Origin: PFJX01 sp044227325
GTDB taxonomy: Bacteria; Pseudomonadota; Gammaproteobacteria; Burkholderiales; Thiobacillaceae
Length of the DNA: 64,000 bases
Assembly (NCBI GenBank): GCA_044227325.1
Contig: JBGAFI010000011.1
Location: 62,001-126,000 of the forward strand
Direction of reading: 5' to 3'
The notes under the pieces were generated by a model. The model was not told the origin of the DNA and searched no databases. It saw nothing but the letters and a program-made list of their open reading frames with translations. The translations under genes were made by a program, and so were the position numbers. Below, in pieces: positions 42,897-50,665 of this stretch (its first letter is position 1; the number at the start of each line of letters is the position of its first letter).

Positions 42897-42993
42897 TCCC
42901 CCCTTTCAAAAAGGGGGGCTGGGGGGGATTTAGCCCGGCTTGACCGCTCCACCACCTGTAAATCCCCCCTAACCCCCCTTTACAAAGGGGGGA
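42897..42993. repeat. Composite palindromic repeat pair (C6T3 family)
   Basis: Two copies in inverted orientation: 42897-42932 (CCCCCCTTT...AAGGGGGG then CTGGGGGGGATTT) and 42960-42993 (AAATCCCCCC, TAA, CCCCCCTTT...AAGGGGGG). They fill the yhcC-ubiU gap. Each can fold as a hairpin. The same family recurs at 44.1, 57.0 and, inside mutL, 58.6 and 58.8 kb. Confidence 0.85.
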
Positions 42994-43010
42994 ATTAACT
43001 CCCACCCACC

Positions 43011-44015
43011 ATGCCCCTGCTTGAACTGATCTGTCCCGCCGGCAGCCTGCCGGCCTTGAAAACCGCCGTGGACCACGGCGCCGACGGCGTCTACCTGGGC
43101 CTCAAGGACAACACCAACGCGCGCAACTTCGCCGGCCTGAACTTCGACGAGAAGTCGCTGAAGGACGGCATCCGCTACGCCCAGGGCAAGGGCCGCAAGG
43201 TGCTCATGGCCCTCAACACCTATCCCCAGCCCGCGACCCTGCCGCGCTGGCACAAGGCGGTGGACACCGCCGCCGAGCTGGGCGTGGACGCCATCATCCT
43301 GGCCGATCCGGGCCTCATGGGCTACGCGCGGAAGACCCATCCGGACCTGCGTCTGCACCTGTCGGTCCAAGGCTCCGCCACCAGCTACGAGGCCATCAAC
43401 TTCTACCGGGAGCGCTTCGGCATCCAGCGCGCGGTGCTGCCCCGGGTGCTGTCCCTGGCCCAGGTGGAGAACGTGGCGAGCAACACCGAAGTCGAGATCG
43501 AGCTGTTCGGCTTCGGCGGCCTGTGCGTCATGGTGGAGGGCCGCTGCCTGCTGTCCTCCTACGCCTGCGGCGACTCGCCCAACACCTTCGGCGCCTGCTC
43601 CCCCGGCCACGCGGTGCGCTGGGAACAAACGCCCAAGGGCATGGAAACCCGCCTCAACGGCGTGCTCATCGACCGCTACGCGGACCATGAAAAAGCCGGC
43701 TACCCCACCCTGTGCAAGGGCCGCTTCGCGGTCCAGGGCGAGACCTACTACGCCCTGGAGGAGCCCACCAGCCTGAACAGCCTGGAGATGCTGCCGGAGA
43801 TGGCGCGCATGGGCATCGCCGCGGTGAAGATCGAGGGCCGCCAGCGCAGCCCCGCCTACGTGGCCCAGGTCACCAAGGTCTGGCGCGCCGCCATCGACGC
43901 GGTGAAGCGGGCACCCGACGCCTTCAAGGCCACGCCGGTCTGGATGGCGGAACTGGCCAAGGTCTCGGAAGGCAGCATGAACACCCTGGGCGCGTATTAC
44001 CGGCCGTGGAAATGA
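43011..44015 (+). CDS. ubiU: UbiU, O2-independent ubiquinone biosynthesis U32 protein
   Basis: 334 residues of the U32 family: LLELICPAGSLPALKTAVDH opening, YLGLKDNTNARNFAGL, and cysteines in FGGLCVMVEGRCLLSSYACG and FGACSPGH that hold the 4Fe-4S cluster in UbiU. UbiU and UbiV form a complex that hydroxylates the ubiquinone ring without oxygen. ubiV and ubiT follow on the same strand, giving the complete ubiTUV set. A 238-base repeat-filled gap separates it from ubiV. Confidence 0.95.
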   Translation: MPLLELICPAGSLPALKTAVDHGADGVYLGLKDNTNARNFAGLNFDEKSLKDGIRYAQGKGRKVLMALNTYPQPATLPRWHKAVDTAAELGVDAIILADPGLMGYARKTHPDLRLHLSVQGSATSYEAINFYRERFGIQRAVLPRVLSLAQVENVASNTEVEIELFGFGGLCVMVEGRCLLSSYACGDSPNTFGACSPGHAVRWEQTPKGMETRLNGVLIDRYADHEKAGYPTLCKGRFAVQGETYYALEEPTSLNSLEMLPEMARMGIAAVKIEGRQRSPAYVAQVTKVWRAAIDAVKRAPDAFKATPVWMAELAKVSEGSMNTLGAYYRPWK

Positions 44016-44038
44016 TCCTGGATGAAAGAGGAAGGGGT

Positions 44039-44199
44039 GTGGATGCTTGCGAAACGCTTGAATCCGTGGTTCCCCCCTTTGGAAAAGGGGGGCTAGGGGG
44101 GATTCCCCAACGCCCGAACCACATCCCGCCGCTGAAATCCCCCTCGATCCCCCTTTTCCAAAGGGGGAAGCAACCCCGGCCCACGCCAGCGGCATCAAT
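44039..44199. repeat. 161-bp composite dispersed repeat, copy 1
   Basis: Starts gtggatgcttgcgaaacgc, carries a CCCCCCTTT...AAAAGGGGGG hairpin, then an inverted CCCCCTTTT...AAAGGGGG hairpin, and ends ggcatcaat. The whole arrangement recurs at 56958-57114 with few changes. It lies between ubiU and ubiV. Confidence 0.85.
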
Positions 44200-44253
44200 C
44201 TCATCAAGTAACGCGAATAGAGCCTTTCCCTTCCCCCTTCACGCGAAGCCCAC

Positions 44254-45189
44254 ATGAAACTCACCCTCGGCCCCCTCCTCTACTACTGGTCCCGGGAAGA
44301 CACGCTGGCTTTTTATGAGGCTGCCCTGTCCTGGCCGCTGGACGTCGTCTACCTGGGCGAGACCGTGTGTTCCCGGCGCCATCTTCTGCGCCTGCCCGAC
44401 TGGCTCGATCTGGCGGAGAAGCTCGCCGCCGCCGGCAAGGAAGTGGTGCTGTCCAGCCAGACCCTGATCGAATCCGAATCCGACCTGAAGGCCCTGCGCA
44501 AGGTCATCGCCGACGGCCGTTTCCTGGTCGAAGCCAACGAATGGGGCGCGGTGCGCCTGCTCGCGCAAGCGAAGCGGCCCTTCGTCGCCGGCCCCACCCT
44601 GAACGCCTACAACCCGGACACCCTGGCCCTGCTCGCCGAACTGGGCGCCACGCGCTGGGTGCCCCCGGTGGAGATGCCGCGCGAGATGCTGTTGGCCATG
44701 CGCGCGGCTTCGTGCGCGTCTTCGTCATTCCCGGAGAAGATGGAAACCGAGCTGTTCGCCCACGGCCGTCTGCCCCTGGCCTTTTCGGCGCGCTGCTTCA
44801 CCGCGCGCCACTACAACCTGCAGAAGGACGACTGCCAGTTCCGCTGCCTGGACCATCCGGACGGCCTGGTGCTGTCTTCCCGGGAAGGCGAGGATTTCCT
44901 CGCCATCAACGGCATCCAGACCCAGTCGGCGAAGGTCATGAGCCTGGCCCATCGCCTGGATGAACTGCGCGCGGCGAACGTGACGCTGTTGCGCCTCTCG
45001 CCCCAGTCGCGCCACATGGAACGGGTGGTCACCGTGTACCGGCATCTGCTCGACGGCAGCCTCGCGCCCGCCGACGCGCCCGCCAGCCTGGCGCCCATGA
45101 TGCCCGCCCAGCCCTGCGACGGTTACTGGCTGGGCGAAGCCGGCATGGCCTACCGGCCCCAACGCCACCTCGAGGAAATACGCCCATGA
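44254..45189 (+). CDS. ubiV: UbiV, O2-independent ubiquinone biosynthesis U32 protein
   Basis: 311 residues: MKLTLGPLLYYWSREDTLAF opening and the four cluster cysteines of UbiV in ETVCSRRH, RCFTARHYN and DDCQFRC. Partner of UbiU in anaerobic ring hydroxylation. Its stop overlaps the ubiT start by ATGA, so ubiV and ubiT are coupled. Confidence 0.95.
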   Translation: MKLTLGPLLYYWSREDTLAFYEAALSWPLDVVYLGETVCSRRHLLRLPDWLDLAEKLAAAGKEVVLSSQTLIESESDLKALRKVIADGRFLVEANEWGAVRLLAQAKRPFVAGPTLNAYNPDTLALLAELGATRWVPPVEMPREMLLAMRAASCASSSFPEKMETELFAHGRLPLAFSARCFTARHYNLQKDDCQFRCLDHPDGLVLSSREGEDFLAINGIQTQSAKVMSLAHRLDELRAANVTLLRLSPQSRHMERVVTVYRHLLDGSLAPADAPASLAPMMPAQPCDGYWLGEAGMAYRPQRHLEEIRP

Positions 45190-45758
45190 AATTGCCCATG
45201 CCCAAGCTGCCCATGCCCAAGCTGCCCATGCCCAAGCTGCCCGCGCCGAAGTTTCCCGCGCTTAAGTTTCCCACTCATTTCCCGGACTTTCCGCCCGCCC
45301 TGTCCCGAGTGGTGTCCCGGCTGCCGGCGTGGCCCCCCTCCCAGGCCTTCGCCGCCGCCTGCAACCGGACCGCCTGGCCCACCCTGCGGGAACTGGACTG
45401 GACCCCGGTGCTGGGCCGGCGCTTCCGCATCCATGTGCGCGATCTCGGCCTGTCCGTGTTCCTCTCCGTGCGCGGCGACGGCTTCCACGCGGAGAAAAGC
45501 GGCGCCGTGGAAGTCACGTTCACCGCGAGCGCCCGGGATTTCTCGGCGCTCGCCCTGCGCTGGGAAGACCCGGACACCCTGTTCTTCAACCGCCGCCTGC
45601 TGATCGAGGGCGATACGGATCTGGGGCTGACCCTGAAAAACCTGCTGGACGCCGTCGATTGGGACGAACTGGCGGCCCGCATGCCCCTGGGTCTGGGTCG
45701 CGTCGCGCAAGGCATCAAGGCCCGCGCCGACGCGGCGGACGCGCTCGCCGCCCACTGA
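45186..45758 (+). CDS. ubiT: UbiT, SCP2-domain ubiquinone accessory protein
   Basis: 190 residues. The SCP2 lipid-binding domain (about 70-165, with FSALALRWEDPDTLFFNRRL and IEGDTDLGLTLKNLLDAV) matches UbiT/YhbT, which binds prenylated intermediates during O2-independent ubiquinone synthesis. The N-terminus is unusual: MKLPMPKLPMPKLPMPKLPA, a pentapeptide repeat encoded by a 15-bp DNA repeat, which may be a basic membrane-contact segment or a repeat expansion. Overlaps ubiV by ATGA. Confidence 0.92.
   Translation: MKLPMPKLPMPKLPMPKLPAPKFPALKFPTHFPDFPPALSRVVSRLPAWPPSQAFAAACNRTAWPTLRELDWTPVLGRRFRIHVRDLGLSVFLSVRGDGFHAEKSGAVEVTFTASARDFSALALRWEDPDTLFFNRRLLIEGDTDLGLTLKNLLDAVDWDELAARMPLGLGRVAQGIKARADAADALAAH
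45194..45240 (+). repeat. 15-bp in-frame minisatellite in ubiT
   Basis: The unit atgcccaagctgccc occurs three times in exact tandem and degenerates into further related units to about 45265. It encodes MPKLP repeats. Because the unit is a multiple of three, copy-number change would not break the frame. Confidence 0.85.
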
Positions 45759-45913
45759 CCCCCGGATCATCGCGCGGGGCGTATTTCCAACAACGGGGTC
45801 GGGCCGGTCCGTCGGCGGGATATCGGATCGGACGTTCGCGGCGGCATCGCGGGTAAACTGGCGCGGTTATCCCGAACCGCCGCCGGTTCCCCGCTCCGCC
45901 AGGCGCGCCCCTC

Positions 45914-47134
45914 ATGGCCCAGCAATCCATCAATCGCCTCGAAAAGCTTTCCCGCACCCTCACGGACAACATCCTGCTGGTGACGGGCCTGCTGGTTCTG
46001 CTCATCGTCGTGCTGGCGGCGAGCATGACCTGGCAGATCTATTCGGTGCGCGGCGAACTCAGTCATGTCACCCACGAACGGGTGCGAAAACTGCAAGTCA
46101 TCACCGATCTGCTGGAGGCCGCCTACAACCGGCATGTCTCCCTGGTGAATTTCACCCTGAGCGCCGATCCCTTCGAGCGGGACGAGTACGCGATGGCCTT
46201 CCACAGTCATGGCTACGGCGTCGGCAAGGCGCGCCTCGAATTCCGGGAAATGCCCCTGGACGCCTTCGAAAACAACAACATGCTGGAGCAGGACAAGCTG
46301 ATCCGGGACATCGTCGCGTTCCAGGACGAAGCCCTGGACCGGGCCCAGGCGGACGACCTGGCTTCCGCGCGGAAGCTGCTGGCCGGTGAGTTGCGCCGCC
46401 TGGCCGGCCAATACGACCACGCCATCGAGGCCTTGCGCCAATACGAGGCGCGCCAGATCGAGATCGCCGGCGACAAGGCCCAGGCCACGATGGAGGCGGC
46501 GATACGGCAAAGCCTGATCCTGGCCGCCATCGCCATCGGCCTCGCCCTGGTCATCAGTTTCTCGGTGCGGCGCCAGTTGCGCCTGAAGACCCGACAGATC
46601 AGCGAGAACCTGGACGCGTTGCGCGCGAGCGAGGAAATGCTGCGCCACGAGGCCGAGCACGACCCGCTGACCCGCCTCGCCAACCGCACCCTGTTCTTCC
46701 TGAAAGTCAAAGAAGCCATCGAACTGGCCCGGGACGGCGAAAAGGAAATCGCGATCCTGTATCTGGACATGGACCAGTTCAAACCGGTCAACGATGCCTA
46801 CGGCCACAACGTCGGCGACCAGCTCCTGCAGATCGTCGCGCAACGCTTGACCGCCAGCGTGCGCCAGAACGACACGGTGGCGCGCCTGGGCGGCGACGAA
46901 TTCGCCATCCTGCTCACCGACCTGCGTCCGGACGACGACTGCGTGCACATCCAGGAAACCGTGCAAAGACGGCTGGCGAATCCGGTCTCCCTGTCCGGCC
47001 ATCTGATCCAGCCGCAAGGCAGTCTGGGTATGGCCATCTATCCCCGCGACGGCATCGACGCGGAAACCCTGCTGGCGGTGGCCGACCAGGCCATGTTCCA
47101 GATCAAGCGGCGGCGCCAGGAAAACGCCGCCTGA
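45914..47134 (+). CDS. Membrane-bound diguanylate cyclase (GGDEF)
   Basis: 406 residues: a membrane helix (ILLVTGLLVLLIVVLAASM), a helical periplasmic sensor (about 45-190), a second helix (LILAAIAIGLALVISF), then a GGDEF domain with HDPLTRLANRTLFF, RLGGDEFAILL and the inhibitory RxxD (RQND) five residues before the motif. It should make c-di-GMP under product inhibition. There is no EAL domain. The last codons (QIKRRRQENAA) are part of a tandem repeat continuing past the stop. Confidence 0.94.
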   Translation: MAQQSINRLEKLSRTLTDNILLVTGLLVLLIVVLAASMTWQIYSVRGELSHVTHERVRKLQVITDLLEAAYNRHVSLVNFTLSADPFERDEYAMAFHSHGYGVGKARLEFREMPLDAFENNNMLEQDKLIRDIVAFQDEALDRAQADDLASARKLLAGELRRLAGQYDHAIEALRQYEARQIEIAGDKAQATMEAAIRQSLILAAIAIGLALVISFSVRRQLRLKTRQISENLDALRASEEMLRHEAEHDPLTRLANRTLFFLKVKEAIELARDGEKEIAILYLDMDQFKPVNDAYGHNVGDQLLQIVAQRLTASVRQNDTVARLGGDEFAILLTDLRPDDDCVHIQETVQRRLANPVSLSGHLIQPQGSLGMAIYPRDGIDAETLLAVADQAMFQIKRRRQENAA

Positions 47135-47590
47135 TCCGGCCCCCGCCCGGGCGGCGAATTTCCGAGGGGACCACTGAGTCATTCGCGAATCGTCATTGCG
47201 AGCGAAGCGCGGCAATCCATAAGACATCCAGAATCGACAGCTTATGGATCGCCACGTCGCTACGCTCCAGATCAAGCGGCGGCGCCAGGAAAACGCCGCC
47301 TGATCCGGCCCCCGGGCGACGAATTACCGAGGGGACCACTGAGTCATTCGCAAATCGTCATTGCGAGCGAAGCGCGGCAATCCATAAGACATCCAGAATC
47401 GACAGCTTATGGATCGCCACGTCGCTGCGCTCCAGATCAAGCGGTGGCGCCAGGAAAACGCCACCTGATCCGGCCCCCGGGCGGCGAATTACCGAGGGGA
47501 CCACTGAGTCATCCGCGAATCGTCATTGCGAGCGAAGCGCGGCAATCCATAAGACATCCAGAATCGACAGCTTAAGGATCGCCACGTCTC
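47101..47590. repeat. Three tandem copies of a 165-169-bp unit at the cyclase 3' end
   Basis: Units begin gatcaagcgg at 47101, 47270 and 47435; the third is truncated and diverges near 47575. Each carries the last 11 codons and stop of the cyclase, then gtcattgcgagcgaagcgc...ggatcgccacgtcgct, a dispersed palindromic element common in proteobacterial genomes. Copies differ by a few substitutions and a 4-base indel. Confidence 0.9.
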
Positions 47591-47655
47591 TAAGCGCCTC
47601 GCGATGACCGAATAAGCCCGCAATTCCTGAGCTTTGCATAAGAGAAACCACTGCT

Positions 47656-47704
47656 CTCCCCACCCCAGCCTCCCCACAAGTGGGGAGGAGGCTGGGGTGG
47701 GGGG
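47656..47704. repeat. Large inverted repeat (CCCCACCCCAGCC family)
   Basis: ccccaccccagcctccccac and its near-complement face each other over a 2-base loop, giving a 20-bp hairpin between the tandem repeats and the endonuclease gene. It could act as a bidirectional terminator between the convergent genes. Confidence 0.75.
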
Positions 47705-47770
47705 ACAAGCCCCGACCAATGGTCGCATGCCATCACCTTCCAGAACATCAGTCCCGCTCAAGCGTGACGC

Positions 47771-48709
47771 TCACCGGAAAGTGGTCGCTGCCCCCCCCGT
47801 ATCGCGCTCGCCCGGGCTGATACCGAAGCGCCAAGGCCCCAGCTTGTTGCGCAGCGACATCAGGGCCTTCCCTTCGATCCGGGCATCCCCCCGCTGGCGC
47901 CAGCCGCTTTTCCCAATGACCACGCCGCGGCTCACCAGGATCTGATCCAGCATGTTCCAGCGCCCGCCGTAATAATGCGAACCCGCGCCGGACGCCAGAA
48001 TCGGCCACATGAGATTCAGCAGATAAGGGTTTCTTCCGTTCGCCACCTGCCGGCTGTCGTTGGTCGAGAGCGCGTATTCGGCCAGCGAGCGATTGAACGG
48101 TTCGTCGTTGAAGTCCCCCATCACGACGATGGCGACATCCTCGCCCAGCTCCGCCTGAATCCGCTCGATCCAATACGCCAGGGTTTCCCCCGCGGTCATG
48201 CGATAGGGCTCGGATTCATATTGCCCGGCCGATCTCGCGGGCCAGTGATTGCCCACCAGCACCAGCGTCCGCCCATCGATCCAGAAATTCACCTGGAACA
48301 GCTCGCGCGTCGCATAGCGTTTGACGATCCAATGCTGAAACATTTCGCCGGGCGAAGCGCCGGCGATTTGCGGATCGTAGAGAAAGGCGACGTCGATCCC
48401 CCAGTTGTCGCTGGTGTCCGCATGGGCGACCTCATAATGGCGCCCGCCGTCGCCGGCGATTCTCGCCGCCAGTCCGAGCAGCACGTTGCGATTCTCGACT
48501 TCGCACACGCCCAGAATGTCCGGACCCGCCCCGGCGTTCATGGCGCGTATCACCTTGGACAATTGGCGCAATTTCGCATCGAGAAGCACGCCGTCCCAAC
48601 CGAGCAGATCCTTGCCGACGATCCGCTTGAGCTTCTCGGGCCGATCCGCCAACTCCACGTCGAACAGGTTTTCCACATTCCAAAAAGCCAAGAACAATTT
48701 GTCCGGCAT
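47771..48709 (-). CDS. Endonuclease/exonuclease/phosphatase family protein, frameshifted at 3' end
   Basis: About 312 residues of the EEP fold: FLAFWNVENLF, GVCEVENR, LVGNHWPAR and VVMGDFNDEPF are present. The last catalytic motif, SDHFPV, is missing from this frame; the end reads ERDTGGAATTFR. Adding one G in the run at 47791-47798 restores GSDHFPVSVTLERD, ending at 47748. So the gene is either inactive, phase-variable at the homopolymer, or carries a sequencing error. I chose the ATG at 48709, at correct spacing from AAGGAG. Substrate unknown; it stands alone. Confidence 0.85.
   Translation of the reverse strand: MPDKLFLAFWNVENLFDVELADRPEKLKRIVGKDLLGWDGVLLDAKLRQLSKVIRAMNAGAGPDILGVCEVENRNVLLGLAARIAGDGGRHYEVAHADTSDNWGIDVAFLYDPQIAGASPGEMFQHWIVKRYATRELFQVNFWIDGRTLVLVGNHWPARSAGQYESEPYRMTAGETLAYWIERIQAELGEDVAIVVMGDFNDEPFNRSLAEYALSTNDSRQVANGRNPYLLNLMWPILASGAGSHYYGGRWNMLDQILVSRGVVIGKSGWRQRGDARIEGKALMSLRNKLGPWRFGISPGERDTGGAATTFR
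47791..47798. other. C8 homopolymer at a frameshift
   Basis: Eight consecutive C (G on the coding strand) lie just before the point where the endonuclease frame departs from its family. A ninth base restores the catalytic SDH motif. Homopolymers of this length are prone to slippage. Confidence 0.8.
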
Positions 48710-48718
48710 TTTCATCAC

Positions 48719-49020
48719 TCCTTCAAATGAAATGTGCGGCGGCTGGTCGATGATTATGGAGGGAGGAGGTAGTTTTAAAATTCATGATCCCTCCTTTTGG
48801 AGTTGCTCAATCGATGGAACCCGGGAACCAGTAATTTATTCGTCACACCGGCGAAAGCCGGGGTTCAGGTTCCAACCTATGCGGGCTGCGGACAATCGCA
48901 AAGATCAACAAACGATTAATTCACAAACCCCAGAGCGGAAAACATTAACATTAACGGTGCGAGCCTGGCCCCTTAATTACTCTTAATTACTCCTTGACGT
49001 GGAAGAGAGTATCTCTCGAA
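48719..49020. other. Non-coding region between endonuclease gene and cassette array
   Basis: About 300 bases, AT-richer than the flanks. It holds GGAGGGA/TCCCTCC (about 48759-48800, then TTTT on the plus strand), a caccggcgaaagccgg hairpin at about 48845-48862, and gagcctggccccttaatt (about 48961-48978), which recurs at about 49518 in the cassette region. No gene seen. Confidence 0.45.
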
Positions 49021-49033
49021 GCGATTGTTAGGC
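49021..49033 (-). other. Partial attC site, cassette 1
   Basis: The core GCCTAAC (49033-49027) contains the stop of the cassette 1 gene and is followed by AATCGCTTCGAGAG, the typical attC L-box seen in the other sites of the array. Homology is then lost, and no matching R' core follows, so this outermost attC is truncated or interrupted. Confidence 0.6.
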
Positions 49034-49483
49034 GTTCCCGACACGTAAAACGCCTTTCATGTCATCTGTGATTTTGTAACAGTCATCTCTTATTTCTCGC
49101 ATAAGGTCATGACGTGGTTGAACTAAAGGCTTTGCGGCAGAAGGTTCGATTTCTCTTGCTTCCTGCCACTGGTAATTGAGGGAGAGAAGCTTTAATGATC
49201 TATCGAAAACACTATCCATTCTGGCTGCAATGTCTTTGGAAAAATAGAATTCGCTCAACTCAGCCATTTCTGCAAACTTCCACACCTCTTCTTCTTTGAT
49301 ATTGGTGCCTTGGCCAGAGATGTGAACACGAAACCTCGAAAGACCTGAATAGACTTTAAAACGATTCTCATGAAGTGAAATTTCATTTGCTTTCTTGGCA
49401 GCCATTGCTTGCCAGCGAGCGTACAAAGCAGCAAGGATTGCCGCAACGGCCGAGCAAAGAGATATCAGGTTTGGAGTATCCAT
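49028..49483 (-). CDS. Integron cassette 1 protein, hypothetical, membrane-anchored
   Basis: 151 residues: an N-terminal hydrophobic helix (LISLCSAVAAILAALYARW) followed by a charged helical cytoplasmic domain with no recognised family. The ATG lies four bases after a GTTAGGC cassette core and the TAA lies inside the next GCCTAAC core, so the gene fills its cassette from edge to edge. Lower GC than the chromosome around it. Function unknown. Confidence 0.75.
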   Translation of the reverse strand: MDTPNLISLCSAVAAILAALYARWQAMAAKKANEISLHENRFKVYSGLSRFRVHISGQGTNIKEEEVWKFAEMAELSEFYFSKDIAARMDSVFDRSLKLLSLNYQWQEAREIEPSAAKPLVQPRHDLMREIRDDCYKITDDMKGVLRVGNA

Positions 49484-49487
49484 GAGC

Positions 49488-49832
49488 GCCTAACAGTTGA
49501 TCGAAAAGCAAATAATTGAGCCTGGCCACTTAATTGGTTGTTTCCAGAGGGAATCACGCCAGGAGGCCGGGCTTGTCCAATAACCGGTTCAGATCGTGGC
49601 TCGCTTCGCGATCACGATCTAACCTTAATCGTTACCGTGAAACAGAAATGCCTCTCAGACAACTACCAACCCTCGCAGCACTTGAGTGCCAGCGAAGGAT
49701 GACCAAAAAAGCAGGCGTAGCGGGCAGCCGACCGTGGCCAAGTGCCACCCCCGTGGACACCTATAGCGTTGGCTGGCTCGCTGCTTGTTTCGTCTTAGGG
49801 GGCGGCTTCAAGAAAGCCATGTCTGGTTAGGC
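49488..49832 (-). other. Cassette 2 attC region, unusually long
   Basis: Bounded by GCCTAAC (49832-49826, just past the cassette 2 gene stop) and GTTAGGC (49494-49488, the start of cassette 1). At 345 bp it exceeds normal attC length. It contains a hairpin with arms agatcgtg (49591-49598) and cacgatct (49613-49620) and the gagcctggccacttaatt sequence. It may be an attC with an insertion, or an attC plus a gene-less remnant cassette. Confidence 0.5.
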
Positions 49833-49833
49833 G

Positions 49834-50364
49834 TCACTTTCGCGCAAGCCTAGCACGCAATGGCAGGCGCTGAGTTCGTTCCCTCAGTTCCTTATCGAGA
49901 TATATCTGAACGCGAACATACCAAAGGTAGAAGCCTAGCGCAGACAGAATCGCGCCCAAAAGAATTCCAAGAGTAGCGGCTAGTCCAAACACTTTGGCGC
50001 GCGCTATCACGACTTCCCGGTCCGCAGCGGCCAGTCGGCGTTCAGGCAGGTCAGAAAAGCTCGGCAGCGGCTTTGAGTTTTTAATTTCTCTGAGTGCCTT
50101 CTGCAGTGCCGCGGAGTCCCCCTTCTGCTCTGCTGCACCGGCCTCATCCAAAAGTTTCAGCATACGCTCTCCATTCTGCCTTATCTTCTCATTGTGAGCA
50201 CTTCCTTGTATTTCCAAATCGAAAATGTATTGCGCGTGCGACTTCTTAAAATCGAAAAGAGACTGGTAGTAGAGAACAGCACTTGCGACCAACACAACCA
50301 GCCCGAAAAGTGCAAGAAACTTGTATAAGTTATCAGTTGGTGGTGCGAGTTTTGTGAGGTCCAT
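49834..50364 (-). CDS. Integron cassette 2 protein, hypothetical, two membrane helices
   Basis: 176 residues: a membrane helix (FLALFGLVVLVASAVLYY), a charged coiled-coil segment (SAHNEKIRQNGERMLKLLDE and beyond) and a second helix (FGLAATLGILLGAILSALGF), probably with the coil in the periplasm. No family recognised. The TGA lies immediately before the attC core GCCTAAC at 49832. The start is 59 bases inside the cassette from its core at 50429. Confidence 0.72.
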   Translation of the reverse strand: MDLTKLAPPTDNLYKFLALFGLVVLVASAVLYYQSLFDFKKSHAQYIFDLEIQGSAHNEKIRQNGERMLKLLDEAGAAEQKGDSAALQKALREIKNSKPLPSFSDLPERRLAAADREVVIARAKVFGLAATLGILLGAILSALGFYLWYVRVQIYLDKELRERTQRLPLRARLARK

Positions 50365-50422
50365 AGTGGAGTGTTGTGAGATTGTCTTCTAACGAATGAC
50401 TGCGCGGGCCGTGCGATGTGAC

Positions 50423-50662
50423 GCCTAACGAGGCTGTAGAAAAACCCCCACCTTTCGGTTGAGGGGTGAATATAAGGGTACGTGACCCTTCCCCGCACCG
50501 AGATCGTCGATCCTGGGGCATTTTGAGAGGTCGAATTTGATCGGATTTTTCGCATAAACAATTTCGGAGGTTTTTCTACAGCGTCAACGTTTCGCTTGAG
50601 GGGCGCGGAGACAACAAGCGCAGCTTGCTGGCGGAGCGTCCCTCTCGAAGCGATTGTTGGGC
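50423..50662 (-). other. Cassette 3 attC site, interrupted by a MITE
   Basis: Reading the minus strand, GCCCAAC (50662-50656) is followed by AATCGCTTCGAGAGGGACGC, a variable loop, GCGCCCCTCAAGCGAAACGTT and, after the 155-bp insertion at 50431-50585, AGGC completing the core. With the insertion removed the site is about 80 bp and has all four attC boxes. Confidence 0.8.
50431..50585. mobile_element. MITE with 17-bp terminal inverted repeats in an attC core
   Basis: Ends GGCTGTAGAAAAACCCCC and GGAGGTTTTTCTACAGC pair over 17 bp with one mismatch. The 155-bp element has no ORF and is flanked by the 4-bp duplication AACG (50427-50430 and 50586-50589). Ends and 4-bp duplication resemble the IS1182 group (ends GAGGCTGT...), as inference. 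It splits the cassette 3 attC. Confidence 0.82.
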
Positions 50663-50665
50663 GTA

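Noticed and set aside
42897..42993. Possible CRISPR from repeated C/G-rich units
   Set aside because: Only two inverted copies, no regular spacers and no cas genes.
47489..47761. ORF with GLPRFARNDD peptide
   Set aside because: This is the usual accidental translation of the dispersed gtcattgcgagcg repeat.
48759..48804. Plus-strand GGAGGGA/TCCCTCC hairpin with TTTT
   Set aside because: Terminator-like, but no plus-strand gene ends there and the loop is long.
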